From Sphingomonas sp. 37zxx (GTDB lineage Bacteria > Pseudomonadota > Alphaproteobacteria > Sphingomonadales > Sphingomonadaceae): a DNA stretch of 64,000 nucleotides. Positions 1 to 9,342 of the stretch are shown piece after piece; position 1 is the stretch's first letter, and each line of letters begins with the position of its first letter. The notes under the pieces are model-generated. The model had not been told where the DNA came from. It did not search any database and was given only the letters and a program-made list of their open reading frames with translations. Position numbers and translations under genes: made by a program. The stretch lies in assembly GCF_000786205.1 (NCBI RefSeq), contig NZ_JROH01000010.1:1-64000 (forward strand), given 5' to 3'.

Positions 1-174
1 AACCGTGGGATTTTTCAGCAGCCTGTTAGGCGCGCCCGGTTTCGTGCATACGGCACCGGCAATGCGGCTGAAGTGCCGCACCGCCAGCACACCAACGCAA
101 GCCTCCGCCAAGCAAACGCCACAGCCCAATCGCACAACGCTACCTCGGGGCAACGGTGGCTGCTTCGCCCCCCC
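1..174. other. Left-edge stretch without a recognised gene
   Basis: This GC-rich segment lies downstream of the LacI-type gene, which ends at 175 on the minus strand. I see no convincing reading frame; the two frames that cross it on the plus strand are shadows of the regulator. The extreme left end has a short T-run followed by a CAGCAGCC-type word that reminds me of insertion-sequence ends, but no inverted partner is in the window, so I do not call an element. Confidence 0.3.
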
Positions 175-1230
175 TTACCCGCTTCGCGGCGGGCCTGTAG
201 ACGCTCGCACCGCCAGGCTGGCCGGGATGATCTCTGGGGCCAGATCGCTGTCGCGGCCGGCGCAGGCGTTGATGATCCGTTCGACTGCGCGCGATGCCAC
301 TTCGGCGATTGGCTGGACCACGGCGGTCAGTGGCGGGTGGGTGAAGCGAACGATGGGGGTGTCGTCGAAGCTGATGACCGACAGGTCATCGGGCACCGAC
401 AGCCCGCGTTGCCGCGCGACTTCGAGGACCGCCAGCGCCATGCGGTCGCTGCTGGCGATGATCGCGCTGGGCGGCTGATCGCGATCCAGCAAATGCCGCG
501 TCGCGACGATCCCCGAATCATAGCCGAAATCGCCCCGCGCCATCAGACCATCGGACCCGGTCTTCGCTGCGGCCATTGCCTGTTGCCAGCCAAGGATTCG
601 CCATTGGCTCAATTCATAGGCTTCCGGCCCCGCGATGAAGCCGACCCGCCGATGGCCAAGCCCAAGCAAATGCTCGGTCGCGATCCGGGCCGCGCGCTCA
701 TCGTCCATCGTCAACGCAAACCCGTAGCCCGGCCGCAGCGACCCGATCCGCGCGACGCTGATATGCTCATCCTCCAGCCGGCGCAGGATCGTCGGATTTT
801 CCGAATGCGGTGGCGTCAGGATCACGCCGTCGGGGCGCAGCGCGGCAAGCGCGGCGGCAAGCTCGCGATCGATATGGTCGCTATGCGTATCGACCAGTTC
901 GATGATCAGGCGATAGCCATGCTCGGCTGCCTTCACCATGCCGCCCAGCATCATCTGATCGACCCAATCGGCGCCCTGCCGCTCGCGCCAATCGGCGATG
1001 GTGCGCTCGCGATCGTTCAGGGCGAGGATGAGATAGGACCGCGACCCGCTCATGCGCTGCGCCGCGATCGACGGCACATAGCCCAGCCGGTCGATCGCTT
1101 CGCGCACGCGCTCGGCCATGTGCGGGCGGACATTTGGCTCCTTGTTGATCACGCGGCTGACGGTCTGCAATGAAACGCCGGCATCGGCCGCGACATGCTT
1201 GATCGTCACCGCCTGCCGGCGTCGTGCCAT
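175..1230 (-). CDS. LacI-family transcriptional regulator
   Basis: A 351-aa repressor of the LacI/GalR type. Residues 8-55 carry the helix-turn-helix and hinge (TIKHVAADAGVSLQTVSRV, then the NKEPNVRP wing), followed by a periplasmic-binding-protein-like sugar domain to the end. The frame can also open at a TTG one codon earlier; the ATG at 1230 is preferred although it has no clear Shine-Dalgarno. It is the last gene of the leftward halogenase/SapC/TonB-receptor operon, 3 nt after the halogenase stop, so it is probably co-transcribed with its own targets. The natural operator is the AACGTT-centred palindrome between the TonB receptor and MFS genes (9343-9356). Effector unknown; the neighbouring GH16 enzyme suggests a beta-glucan oligosaccharide. 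Confidence 0.93.
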   Translation of the reverse strand: MARRRQAVTIKHVAADAGVSLQTVSRVINKEPNVRPHMAERVREAIDRLGYVPSIAAQRMSGSRSYLILALNDRERTIADWRERQGADWVDQMMLGGMVKAAEHGYRLIIELVDTHSDHIDRELAAALAALRPDGVILTPPHSENPTILRRLEDEHISVARIGSLRPGYGFALTMDDERAARIATEHLLGLGHRRVGFIAGPEAYELSQWRILGWQQAMAAAKTGSDGLMARGDFGYDSGIVATRHLLDRDQPPSAIIASSDRMALAVLEVARQRGLSVPDDLSVISFDDTPIVRFTHPPLTAVVQPIAEVASRAVERIINACAGRDSDLAPEIIPASLAVRASTGPPRSG

Positions 1231-1233
1231 CAA

Positions 1234-2751
1234 TCAGGCTGCCTTGCCCGCAGCGACCGCACCGCAATAGCGCGCGACATACGCCCCGTGCGCGGGCAGC
1301 GACGCGGCGGTCTGAGTCACTTTCTGGCGAATGCCGTCCAGCAGCCGCGCCAGTTCCTCGTCGGTGAGGCGGGCGGCGATCGGGTGCCAACTGCGCGGCA
1401 CGATCCCCTGCCCCATCATCACCTGTACCCAGCTGTTTTCGGCGAACAGTTCCTCATTCTTGCGAAACACGCGCGCGGTTTCGGCGAACAGTGCCATTTT
1501 CTGGGCCAGGCTGTCGGGCACCGCCATCGCCGCGCATTGCCGCCAGAATGGCGAATCGCGCCGCTCGGTCGCCTTGTAGTGCAGGATCAAAAAGTCGCGG
1601 ATCTGCACCATGTCCTGCAATTGCTGCTCGTTGAACTCGGCGACGTCGCTCGGGTTGACCTCACCCAGCGGCAGCATCCGGATCAGCCGCAGGATCGCGC
1701 GCTGGATCAGGTGGATGCTGGTCGATTCGAGCGGCTCCATGAAGCCCCCCGACAGCCCGATCGCCACGCAATTGCGATGCCATTGCCGCCGCCGCACTCC
1801 GGTGACGAAGTGCAGATGGTTCGGCTCGGTCAGCACCTGCCCCTCGACATTGCCAAGCAGCCGCGACAGCGCCGCTTCACGATCGAGATAGCGGCTGCAC
1901 CAGATCAGGCCATTGCCGGTGCGATGCTGCAACGGAATCCGCCATTGCCAGCCGGCGTCGTGCGCCATCGCGCGGGTGTAGGGCAGCGGCGGCCCGACAT
2001 TGGCGGTCTGCACCGCAATCGCCGAATCGCAAGGCAGCCAGTGCGACCAATCGTCGAAGCCGGCGTGCAGCGCGCCTTCGATCAGCAGCGCGCGAAAGCC
2101 GGTGCAATCGATGAACAGATCGCCCTCGATCCGCTCGCCGCGCTCGAGCACCAGGGCGGCAATATCGCCGCGCTCGGCATCGAGCTCGACCCGCGCGATC
2201 TTGCCCTCGATCCGCTGCGCGCCGTCATCCTCGGCCATCCGCCGCAGGAACTGGGCATAGAGCGTCGAATCGAGATGATAGGCGTAGTTCAGCCCATTGT
2301 CGGGCAGGTGCGCGAACTTGCCCTGCAATGCCGCCACCAGCTCCAGGCAATAATCGTCATACGGCGCGTCGTGTCCGCGCGTGCGCCCGTTCAGCCAATA
2401 ATGCTGAAAGCCCGCCGCCCAATGATCGTTGCCGGTATTGCCGAACGAATGGAAATAGCGGTCGCGCCCGTCGCGCCAGCCGTCGAACAGGATGCCCAGC
2501 TTGAAGGTGGCATTGGTCGCGCGCATGAATTCGGCTTCGTTGATGCCGAGCAGCCGGTTGTAAGTGACGATCGGCGGGATCGTGGCCTCCCCCACCCCGA
2601 CGGTGCCGATCGCTTCGGATTCGACCAAGATCACCTGCGCCGCGCGGCCCATCGTGCGCGCGATCGCCGCCGCCGCCATCCATCCGGCGGTGCCGCCGCC
2701 CGCGACGATGATCCGCTTCACCTGTCGACCGTCCATATCCTGTCCCATCAT
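1234..2751 (-). CDS. Flavin-dependent tryptophan halogenase family protein (copy 1)
   Basis: A 505-aa member of the Trp_halogenase family. It opens with a Rossmann FAD motif (VAGGGTAGWMAA, about residues 13-24), has the conserved lysine region (TFKLGILFDGW) and keeps the family halogenase signature WxWxIP as GWQWRIP. The start at 2751 overlaps the stop of the cupin-like gene (ATGA), implying translational coupling; a longer frame upstream lies inside that gene and is rejected. Proteins of this type recur beside TonB receptors in sphingomonads and Caulobacter, with unknown substrates. Here it belongs to a LacI-controlled glycan locus. A flavin reductase partner is not encoded nearby. Family confident, real substrate unknown. 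Confidence 0.9.
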   Translation of the reverse strand: MMGQDMDGRQVKRIIVAGGGTAGWMAAAAIARTMGRAAQVILVESEAIGTVGVGEATIPPIVTYNRLLGINEAEFMRATNATFKLGILFDGWRDGRDRYFHSFGNTGNDHWAAGFQHYWLNGRTRGHDAPYDDYCLELVAALQGKFAHLPDNGLNYAYHLDSTLYAQFLRRMAEDDGAQRIEGKIARVELDAERGDIAALVLERGERIEGDLFIDCTGFRALLIEGALHAGFDDWSHWLPCDSAIAVQTANVGPPLPYTRAMAHDAGWQWRIPLQHRTGNGLIWCSRYLDREAALSRLLGNVEGQVLTEPNHLHFVTGVRRRQWHRNCVAIGLSGGFMEPLESTSIHLIQRAILRLIRMLPLGEVNPSDVAEFNEQQLQDMVQIRDFLILHYKATERRDSPFWRQCAAMAVPDSLAQKMALFAETARVFRKNEELFAENSWVQVMMGQGIVPRSWHPIAARLTDEELARLLDGIRQKVTQTAASLPAHGAYVARYCGAVAAGKAA

Positions 2752-3785
2752 CGGCTCAACTGGCGCAACAGATAGGCGCGCAGCCGCCCCGCCGTCTCTG
2801 GCGTCAGCCGATCGAGCACCCCGCGCGCGGGCGGCGGAATATGCGCCGCCGTCGTATCGTCCGCGTCGAACACATAATGATCGAACATCGTGCGCCAATG
2901 CGCCTTTTGGTCGGCGGGCAGGTCACGGATCGCCAGCAGCGCGTGGTTCAGCGCGTCCTGTGGGTGGCCCAGCCAGCGCGGCGTATCGCGCCACCAATAA
3001 TTCACCAGCACGTTGAACGCATCCAGCCCCTCGACATGGTGCCACCAGAGCGCGGGAATATGCAGCGCATCGCCCGGCGAAAGATCGGCAACCTGCGCGC
3101 TGGCCAGTGCATCGGCAAAGCCGGGATGCCTGCCCAGATCGGGGGCGTGAAAATCGACCATGCTCACCGCACGCCCAGCCGGGGTATGATCGATCGGCCC
3201 AAGGTATAGATTAGCGAATTGATCGCGCGGGAACAGCGTGAAGCGCCGCCGCCCCACCGCAACACAGGCCAGATTGTGCGGCACGTCGTTATGCGCGGCG
3301 ATCCGGGTCTGCGTGCCGATCCAGATGCTGGCCAGGCAATCGCGCTGCCCCAGATCGACCTGGTTGGCGGCGTGCAGGCCGTCGAAATATTCATGCACAT
3401 CGACCGAGCCGAGATAGATGGTCGGGGCGTCGACCTGCCCCTCTCCGTCGTCGATCCGCGTGAATATCTCGGGCAGGCCAGCCTTCATCATGCGGAAGTT
3501 CATCGCCATGCCGTCGTCGTAAAACAGCCGCCCGCCGGTGCCCGCCGCGCCAACCGATACCGCAAAGGCGCGGTCGCGGGCGTGCCGCAGCAGATAGGCG
3601 CGCGCCGCCACCGCCGATTCCAGTCCCGCCTGCACCAGTGGCCAATCGGCGACCAGCCCGCGGACGATGAAGGGTTCGGTCGCCTCGCGCAGCAGCGTAT
3701 CGAGCGCGGCGGCATCTTTTGCCTCGACCTCGCGCACCGCCGGCAACGCCGCGAACAGGCCGGGATCGGCGTCAGCCATTGCCAT
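2748..3785 (-). CDS. Cupin-like (JmjC-related) domain protein
   Basis: A 345-aa protein of the cupin-like/JmjC-fold group found in TonB-receptor/halogenase clusters. The N-terminal part reads FIVRGLVADWPLVQAG, typical of these proteins, and the middle has a likely metal-binding stretch with AAHNDVPHNLACV followed later by SPGDALHIPALWWHHVE, consistent with an Fe(II)-type double-stranded beta-helix. The start chosen (MAMADADPG, 3785) overlaps the SapC stop by 14 nt; longer frames run into SapC. It sits between SapC and halogenase copy 1 in a chain of overlapping genes, so the three are likely made together. It may be an oxygenase acting with the halogenases, but no substrate can be inferred from the sequence. 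Confidence 0.85.
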   Translation of the reverse strand: MAMADADPGLFAALPAVREVEAKDAAALDTLLREATEPFIVRGLVADWPLVQAGLESAVAARAYLLRHARDRAFAVSVGAAGTGGRLFYDDGMAMNFRMMKAGLPEIFTRIDDGEGQVDAPTIYLGSVDVHEYFDGLHAANQVDLGQRDCLASIWIGTQTRIAAHNDVPHNLACVAVGRRRFTLFPRDQFANLYLGPIDHTPAGRAVSMVDFHAPDLGRHPGFADALASAQVADLSPGDALHIPALWWHHVEGLDAFNVLVNYWWRDTPRWLGHPQDALNHALLAIRDLPADQKAHWRTMFDHYVFDADDTTAAHIPPPARGVLDRLTPETAGRLRAYLLRQLSR

Positions 3786-4482
3786 CGCGTCGGTTCTTGC
3801 GCGCCACCAGCCCCGACAAATTGGTGAGCGAGGCAAGCGCCATGAACGCCGGCATCAGATGGCCGGCGGCATGAAGTTCGCCCAGCGCAGCGGCATCGAG
3901 CGCGCGAAGCTTTTCCTCGTCGATCACATGATAGCCGACCAGCCGGTGGACCGCGCCATCGGCCAGCGTCACTTCGAGCGTGAAGGGTTCGAGCAGGTCG
4001 TGGCGACGCAATGCCGCAAAGAAATCGGGGGCCGCCTGATAGCCGGCATCGAGCGCACGCAGCTTTTCGATCGCCGCCTCCAGGAACGGCGTCGACCGGC
4101 CATCCTCGTCGAAAAGCCGCACCCCGGCGGCATCGATCCGGGGGTGGTCCAGGTCGATATGCACTTGCCGCAGATCGCCCTCGCGCGTCCTGCCGATCAG
4201 GAACGGCTGAATGTCGATCGCCAGCGGCAAGGCCCCGGCATCCCAGCGATCGCCGTCGAGATACAGATTCTCCCCCGGCTCGAACCCGAACATCGCATGC
4301 GCGTCGAACCGGTCGGTCGCCAGATCGAGCCGGAACAGGATCGCATAATCATTCTGCACCCGGCGAAACTCGCTGGGCACCGCGATCGCGCTCATCACCG
4401 CATCGCCCAGATGCGCGCCGCGCGCAAAGCTGACGCGCAGATCGCAATGCGTATCGGGGTCGAGCGTGGCGTGATTGGGCAT
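3772..4482 (-). CDS. SapC family protein
   Basis: A 236-aa protein of the SapC family (named after a Campylobacter surface-layer locus gene). The body is recognisable by the VPSEFRRVQNDYAILFR segment near residue 36, the GENLYLDGDRWDA segment and the LYDEDG-like VRLFDEDGRST segment. No signal peptide or membrane helix is evident, so it is probably cytoplasmic. The ATG at 4482 shares its first base with the TAA stop of the upstream halogenase, so it is almost certainly translated by coupling. SapC genes are regular partners of TonB receptors and halogenase-like genes in sphingomonads; their biochemical role is not known. Confidence 0.9.
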   Translation of the reverse strand: MPNHATLDPDTHCDLRVSFARGAHLGDAVMSAIAVPSEFRRVQNDYAILFRLDLATDRFDAHAMFGFEPGENLYLDGDRWDAGALPLAIDIQPFLIGRTREGDLRQVHIDLDHPRIDAAGVRLFDEDGRSTPFLEAAIEKLRALDAGYQAAPDFFAALRRHDLLEPFTLEVTLADGAVHRLVGYHVIDEEKLRALDAAALGELHAAGHLMPAFMALASLTNLSGLVARKNRRDGNG

Positions 4483-6041
4483 TAGTGACAGGTCTCCATC
4501 GCCGTTCGCGGCGCGACTTGGCGGTGCAGCGAATCGAGATAGGCGCGCACGGTGGGCAGGCTGGCGATCAGGCTGCGCGTCCGCGCCGCCGCCTGGGCGA
4601 TGCGCTGGGCGACATCGCCATGATCCTCGGCGCGCATCGCCGCGTGTCCGGGCAGCGGCCAGCCCATGCCGTACAGCACATATTGGTGGCTGGCCGCCGG
4701 GAATATCTCCTCCGCCGCGCCGAAATCCTGCGGCGATGGCGGCTGTTCGCGCCACAGCGCCAGCAGGTCGGCCAGCCGATCGGGGATCGACACGCCCGCG
4801 CGATGGTCGCGCCAATAGGGCTCATCGCGCATGCTCGGCACATAATGCAGCTTCAGAAACTCGACGATCCGGTCCCAGCGATAGCGTTGCAGCGTGTTGA
4901 AACGCCGTGCGTGCAGCGGCATCGATGCCCTGGCCACCGGGAAATTGTCGATCAGCGCGTCGATCGACAATTCGACCATCACGATCGCCGAAGCCTCCAG
5001 CGGCTCCAGAAACCCCGCCGACAAACCGACCGCGAGGCAATTGCGCTCCCAGAACCGCGCGCGGTGCCCCGATCGAAACGCGAGCTGCCGGAATGACAGC
5101 GCCGCCGGATCGACATCCGGCGCGGTCCGCTGCAGATACGCCGACAGGGTCTGCTCGGCCGCCGAATCGGTCAAATGCGCCGAGGAATAGACACACCCCA
5201 CCCCGCGCCGGCTGGGCAAGCCGATGTCCCAGATCCAGCCCGCGCCGTGCGCCGTCGCATCGGTCTGCGCCGCGATACGCGAGCCGGCAGCGACCGGCAC
5301 CTGCACCGCTAGCGCGCGATCGTTGAACAGCACGTCCGATCGATCGATGAAGGGAACGCCGCACCGGTCACCGATCAGCAGCGCCGCATGGCCGCTGCAA
5401 TCAAGGAACAAATCGCCCGGCACCGCTCCATTGGCCCGGGTGACCACCGCAGCGATGTCGCCGGTTTCGGCCATCTGCACGCTATCGACATGATCGCGCA
5501 CATGCCGAACGCCCAGCCGTTCGGTGCCATGCCGGCGCAGCAGATCGGCGAACTTGCCGGCATCGAGATGATAGCCGTAATTCACCGCCCCGGCATAATC
5601 GGGCATGCCCGGCTGGCGCGGAGCCAAGTCGCGCACCGCGACCTGCGGCTGTGCCGATACCGTGTCGGCAAAGGAGGCCGACGGCTCCTGCTGCCAGGCA
5701 GCCAACAGCGTCCGGCCAGTGCCCTCGACCGGGGCCATGAAGGGGTGGAAATAGGCATCCGACCCGTCGCGCCAGCCCAGGAATCGTGAGCCATGCTTGA
5801 ACGAGGCATCGCAGGCGCGCAGGAAATCGGCCTCGCCAATGCCGATCCGGGCCAGGGTGCGCCGCATGGTCGGCCACGTCCCCTCGCCCACGCCGATCGT
5901 CGGCACATCGGACGATTCCACCAGCGTCACCGACACCGGATCGGGACCGTCGCGATCGACCGCCGCGGCGATCCGGCAGGCGGCAAGCCATCCGGCGGTG
6001 CCCCCGCCGACGATCACCACATGCTGCACCCGATCCGTCAC
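4482..6041 (-). CDS. Flavin-dependent tryptophan halogenase family protein (copy 2)
   Basis: About 519 aa. It has the FAD motif (VIVGGGTAGWLAA, about residues 9-21), the SSDVPTIGVGEGTWP stretch and the lysine-bearing CDASFKHGSRFLGW. The WxWxIP signature is altered to GWIWDIGLP, i.e. the proline is displaced, so true halogenase chemistry is less certain than in copy 1. The best start is a GTG at 6041 with a weak AGGGA about 12 nt upstream; the longer frame would begin inside the hairpin at 6101-6137. The gene follows the TonB receptor and that structured intercistronic element, and is coupled to SapC downstream. The two halogenase copies are clearly diverged paralogues. Confidence 0.87.
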   Translation of the reverse strand: MTDRVQHVVIVGGGTAGWLAACRIAAAVDRDGPDPVSVTLVESSDVPTIGVGEGTWPTMRRTLARIGIGEADFLRACDASFKHGSRFLGWRDGSDAYFHPFMAPVEGTGRTLLAAWQQEPSASFADTVSAQPQVAVRDLAPRQPGMPDYAGAVNYGYHLDAGKFADLLRRHGTERLGVRHVRDHVDSVQMAETGDIAAVVTRANGAVPGDLFLDCSGHAALLIGDRCGVPFIDRSDVLFNDRALAVQVPVAAGSRIAAQTDATAHGAGWIWDIGLPSRRGVGCVYSSAHLTDSAAEQTLSAYLQRTAPDVDPAALSFRQLAFRSGHRARFWERNCLAVGLSAGFLEPLEASAIVMVELSIDALIDNFPVARASMPLHARRFNTLQRYRWDRIVEFLKLHYVPSMRDEPYWRDHRAGVSIPDRLADLLALWREQPPSPQDFGAAEEIFPAASHQYVLYGMGWPLPGHAAMRAEDHGDVAQRIAQAAARTRSLIASLPTVRAYLDSLHRQVAPRTAMETCH

Positions 6042-6100
6042 CTGAACCGCCCGTTCCCTGTCCTTGCGCGATCTTGCACCCCTACCGTGCCCGCCACCAC

Positions 6101-6137
6101 GGCATAACGCCACCCCCTGCTTATGCCGGGGGTGGCG
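6101..6137. repeat. Interleaved inverted repeats between TonB receptor and halogenase genes
   Basis: Two perfect inverted repeats are interlocked: arm A (GGCATAA, 6101-6107) pairs with 6121-6127, and arm B (CGCCACCCCC, 6108-6117) pairs with 6128-6137. Arms abut with no linker, and the centre is 3 nt. Both pairings cannot easily coexist, so in RNA the element would switch between a 10-bp GC-rich hairpin and a 7-bp hairpin. It lies 10 nt downstream of the TonB receptor stop and could act as an attenuator or 3'-end stabiliser that lowers expression of the following genes. Confidence 0.75.
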
Positions 6138-6146
6138 CGCCTGCGA

Positions 6147-9100
6147 TCAGAAGGTGAAGCGAAGCCCGCCCATGTAGCGGGCAAAGCCCGGCTGGGCGAA
6201 GGTCGCGAAATTATCCGATCGGCGATGCCCGCGCCGACTGGCGTTGGTTAGATTGATCGCCTCGGCGAACACCGTCAGGCCGCGCTTGAACTCCCAGCTC
6301 GCGCTGGCGTCGACCTGGCCATAGGCCTCGACATAGACCGGATCGAACGCGCCGCCGTTATAGAATTCGGCACGCCAGTTATACGCCACGCGCGCCTGAA
6401 TGCCGTTCTTGTCGTAATAAGCGACGGCGTTGGCGCTGTCGCTCAAGCCCGTCAGCGCGAATTGGCCCTCGCTGGGGTTCAGCTCGTTGTCATAGGTCGC
6501 ATCGCCATTGACCATCGTATAGTTGAGCTGAACGCCGATGCCGGTTTCCCAGAAACGGTGCTGGACCGCGAATTCCCAGCCATTGATGTTGGCGGTCTGG
6601 TCGCTGTTGAACGGTTGCGTCACCTGGAAGTTGAACAGGTCATCCTCGGGCAAGCCAAAGATGTTGCCGGTCAGGTAATTCACGCCGCCCGCCTCTGTCG
6701 TGCCGGTTACTTCGGACGATGTCGGGAAGTTGCGCAGGATATAGTCGCGGACGCGAACCGCATCCGATGTCCCCAGCGCAGCCACCGCCTGACGGAAACG
6801 CGGCCCCGATCCGGGATTGCGCAGGTTGAACGCCGATTGATCAACCTGCGTGTTGGCGATGAAATTCTCTACATCCTTGTTGAAATAGCCTACCGAGATA
6901 TAGCTTTCAGGCGTGTAATACCATTCGGCCGACAGATCGATGTTCATCGATTTGAACGGCACCAGATTGGGGTTGCCCAATCGCCCGGTACCGCCGCCGA
7001 TCCGCGGGTTTGCATCAAGCTCGAGGCCGCCTTGCAGGCTGCCATAGTCGGCGCGGGTGATGGTGTGGCTGTACGATGCGCGCAGCTTTACGTTGCGGAT
7101 CGGTTCGATGTCGAAATCGATCGCGGGCAACCAGTTCGCATATCGGCCCTTGAAGGTGGTGAAGTCCGCATCGGGCGCATAGGTCAGCGCAAACTCGTTC
7201 GCTCCGGTCCAGCGGGCGCCGGTTGGCACCGGCACCAGCGCCGACGAATTGACCTGCGTTTCGTCATAGCGCAGTCCGACGATGACGTTCGCGCGATTGC
7301 CGAACGCCTGGAAGCTGTTGTTGAACTGGACGAACGGCGAAATCGTCTGTTCCTGGATCCGCCGATCGACGATGTAATTGGCTAGGCAGGTGCCGGGAGC
7401 CACCACGCCGGTCTGTGCGCCTTCGCAGATATTATACTGCGCGCGAAGCAATTCGGCCATCTGCTCGAAGTTGAAGGTATAGATCGCGCTCGGCAGATTG
7501 CCGCTGCCGTCGAACCCCTTGAACTTGTCGGGCAAGCTCACCCGCGTGAAGAAATCATCGGGCACCGCGCCTGCACCGAACGACTGGCCGCGCGGATCGA
7601 CGCCGCCCCAGGTTTCGTTCTGGATAAAGCCATAGGCCGATCGCACCTCGTTGTTGATGAACGAGAAGCCGGCATCGATGCTGTCGAGGAAGCCGCCATC
7701 ATGCTCATACCGGCCCTTGAGCTGGATCTGGTCGAGGTCGTTGCGGAAATAGGCGTTGCGGAAGGCATTGCCCGTCGGCGTGATCAGCGCCGGGTTCAGC
7801 GGATCGACGCCCGGATACATGGTGTAATTGAACACCGGCAGGTCGCCGGTGAAATCGAGCCGCTGCGACTGGACGCCAAAGATCGCGCCGCCGATCGACG
7901 TGCTCGATCCATAATCGTTGGTCGGCTTGGATTCGGCGCTCGAGCTATGCGCGTCGAGCGTCATGGTAACCCCGCCGGGCGCTTCCCATGTCAGATTGCC
8001 GCCCAGCGACCGATTGATCGATTTATTGGCGGTCAGCGCGCTCGAATAGGACAGATCCTTGCCCGGATCGAACTGCTCCGAATAGAAAACCGGCCCGGCA
8101 TTGGGGCCGTCGGTCCACTCGCTCGACGTGTTGCCGAAGTTGAACCAGATGCCGACGGAGCTGTTGCGCGCCTCGATACGGTTGCTCGAATAAGTATAGT
8201 CGAGCGTCGCGGTCAGCGTATCGGTCAGGCGCGATTGCAGGACGAGCTGGCCGTTGATCCGCTCGCGATCGATGTCGACCAGGCCGTAGCTGGCGCTTTG
8301 CGGGATTTCGTACACGTCGGTCGGGCCGGGACGGTTGGTGATGCGATCCGCGCCAGGATTGCCCGGCTGCGGCAAGGTACCCCAGTTGTTTTCGGCACCC
8401 AGAAATCCGTCGCGAAAGCCGACATCGGCGGAGTTCACACTCGCCTTGCGCCGCTGATAGGTGCCGGTGAGCAGGATGCCGAAGCGATCGTCGCCAAAGG
8501 TGGTCGAGATGATGCCCGAAACCTCGGGCGTGATCTGTTCACCCGAGTTTTGCGAGGTATCGATCACGCCGCGCGCCGCCAGCGAGCCACGGGTTCCCGC
8601 CCGATCGAGCGGGCGCGGGGTGCGGATGTTGATCGTCGAACCGATACCGCCCGACGACACCGCCGCGCGACCGGTCTTGTAGACCTCGACCCCGGCGATA
8701 CCCTCGGACGCCAGGTTCGCGAAGTCGAACGATCGCGACGCCGGCGCGCTGGCACCGTCGCCAAGCGTTGAGGTCGGCATCTGGCGGCCATTGAGCGTCA
8801 CCAGATTATATTCGGGACCAAAGCCGCGCACGGTGACGGTGGAGCCTTCACCGTTCGACCGGTCGATCGAAACGCCGGTGATGCGCTGCAACGATTCAGC
8901 CAGGTTGGTGTCGGGGAATTTGCCGATGTCTTCGGAGGAAATCGCATCGACCACGCCCTGTGCGTTGCGCTTGATGTCGATTGCCTGACGAAGCGACGCG
9001 CGAATGCCGGTGACGACGATTTCGTCGTCAGTCGATTCGGGGGCCGATTCGGGGGCCGACTGGTCCTGGATTTCCGCCGCGCCACCTGTGTCGATCGTGG

Positions 9101-9203
9101 CTGCGGCATCCTGGCCCCAGGCGATGCCCGGCGCGCCGACCATCGCGATCGCCGAAACGCCCGCAACCAATCGTGACATCATGCGTGCTTGAGCGCTCAG
9201 CAT
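6147..9203 (-). CDS. TonB-dependent receptor (carbohydrate type)
   Basis: A 1018-aa outer-membrane transporter. The ATG at 9203 has a GGGGAGG Shine-Dalgarno 8 nt upstream; an in-frame TTG two codons earlier is rejected. Order: signal peptide (residues 1-31, ending AWGQ), TonB box and plug start (DDEIVVTGIRASLRQAIDIK), plug with IGKFPDTNLAESLQRITGV and GFGPEYNLVTLNGRQMP, then a long beta barrel ending in the terminal phenylalanine signature (GGLRFTF). The GIRASL/GKFPDTN style and large size are those of the Caulobacter/Xanthomonas carbohydrate receptors. It heads the leftward operon with the halogenases, SapC and LacI, and its promoter region faces the MFS gene across LacI-type operators. Likely substrate: a beta-glucan oligosaccharide such as a laminarin fragment, inferred from the GH16 neighbour. 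Confidence 0.95.
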   Translation of the reverse strand: MLSAQARMMSRLVAGVSAIAMVGAPGIAWGQDAAATIDTGGAAEIQDQSAPESAPESTDDEIVVTGIRASLRQAIDIKRNAQGVVDAISSEDIGKFPDTNLAESLQRITGVSIDRSNGEGSTVTVRGFGPEYNLVTLNGRQMPTSTLGDGASAPASRSFDFANLASEGIAGVEVYKTGRAAVSSGGIGSTINIRTPRPLDRAGTRGSLAARGVIDTSQNSGEQITPEVSGIISTTFGDDRFGILLTGTYQRRKASVNSADVGFRDGFLGAENNWGTLPQPGNPGADRITNRPGPTDVYEIPQSASYGLVDIDRERINGQLVLQSRLTDTLTATLDYTYSSNRIEARNSSVGIWFNFGNTSSEWTDGPNAGPVFYSEQFDPGKDLSYSSALTANKSINRSLGGNLTWEAPGGVTMTLDAHSSSAESKPTNDYGSSTSIGGAIFGVQSQRLDFTGDLPVFNYTMYPGVDPLNPALITPTGNAFRNAYFRNDLDQIQLKGRYEHDGGFLDSIDAGFSFINNEVRSAYGFIQNETWGGVDPRGQSFGAGAVPDDFFTRVSLPDKFKGFDGSGNLPSAIYTFNFEQMAELLRAQYNICEGAQTGVVAPGTCLANYIVDRRIQEQTISPFVQFNNSFQAFGNRANVIVGLRYDETQVNSSALVPVPTGARWTGANEFALTYAPDADFTTFKGRYANWLPAIDFDIEPIRNVKLRASYSHTITRADYGSLQGGLELDANPRIGGGTGRLGNPNLVPFKSMNIDLSAEWYYTPESYISVGYFNKDVENFIANTQVDQSAFNLRNPGSGPRFRQAVAALGTSDAVRVRDYILRNFPTSSEVTGTTEAGGVNYLTGNIFGLPEDDLFNFQVTQPFNSDQTANINGWEFAVQHRFWETGIGVQLNYTMVNGDATYDNELNPSEGQFALTGLSDSANAVAYYDKNGIQARVAYNWRAEFYNGGAFDPVYVEAYGQVDASASWEFKRGLTVFAEAINLTNASRRGHRRSDNFATFAQPGFARYMGGLRFTF

Positions 9204-9252
9204 CCCCAAATCCTCCCCTGCGGCGCATCGATCGGGCGCGCCATATTGTCGT

Positions 9253-9266
9253 TGATAACGTTCACT
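9253..9266. promoter_or_regulatory. Second, imperfect LacI-type operator candidate
   Basis: The word TGATAACGTTCACT is centred on the same AACGTT core as the perfect palindrome 90 bp away and lies about 50 bp upstream of the TonB receptor start. A second site at this distance would allow a repressor dimer or tetramer to cover both divergent promoters. Based on core similarity only. Confidence 0.5.
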
Positions 9267-9342
9267 TCACTGCATGCAAAAGAATGTCAATATCGGCCCG
9301 AACGGTATCATTCGCGCTGTTGCACGCCGGGCACACTCTGGT

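Noticed and set aside
1-30. Insertion-sequence end at the left edge
   Set aside because: A short resemblance only, with no transposase and no matching inverted repeat in view.
73-1173. 366-codon plus-strand frame opposite the LacI gene
   Set aside because: Shadow frame of the regulator, with no recognisable domain.
6101-6137. H-type RNA pseudoknot
   Set aside because: The two stems would need zero-nucleotide loops across a 10-bp helix, which is sterically unlikely; alternative hairpins fit better.
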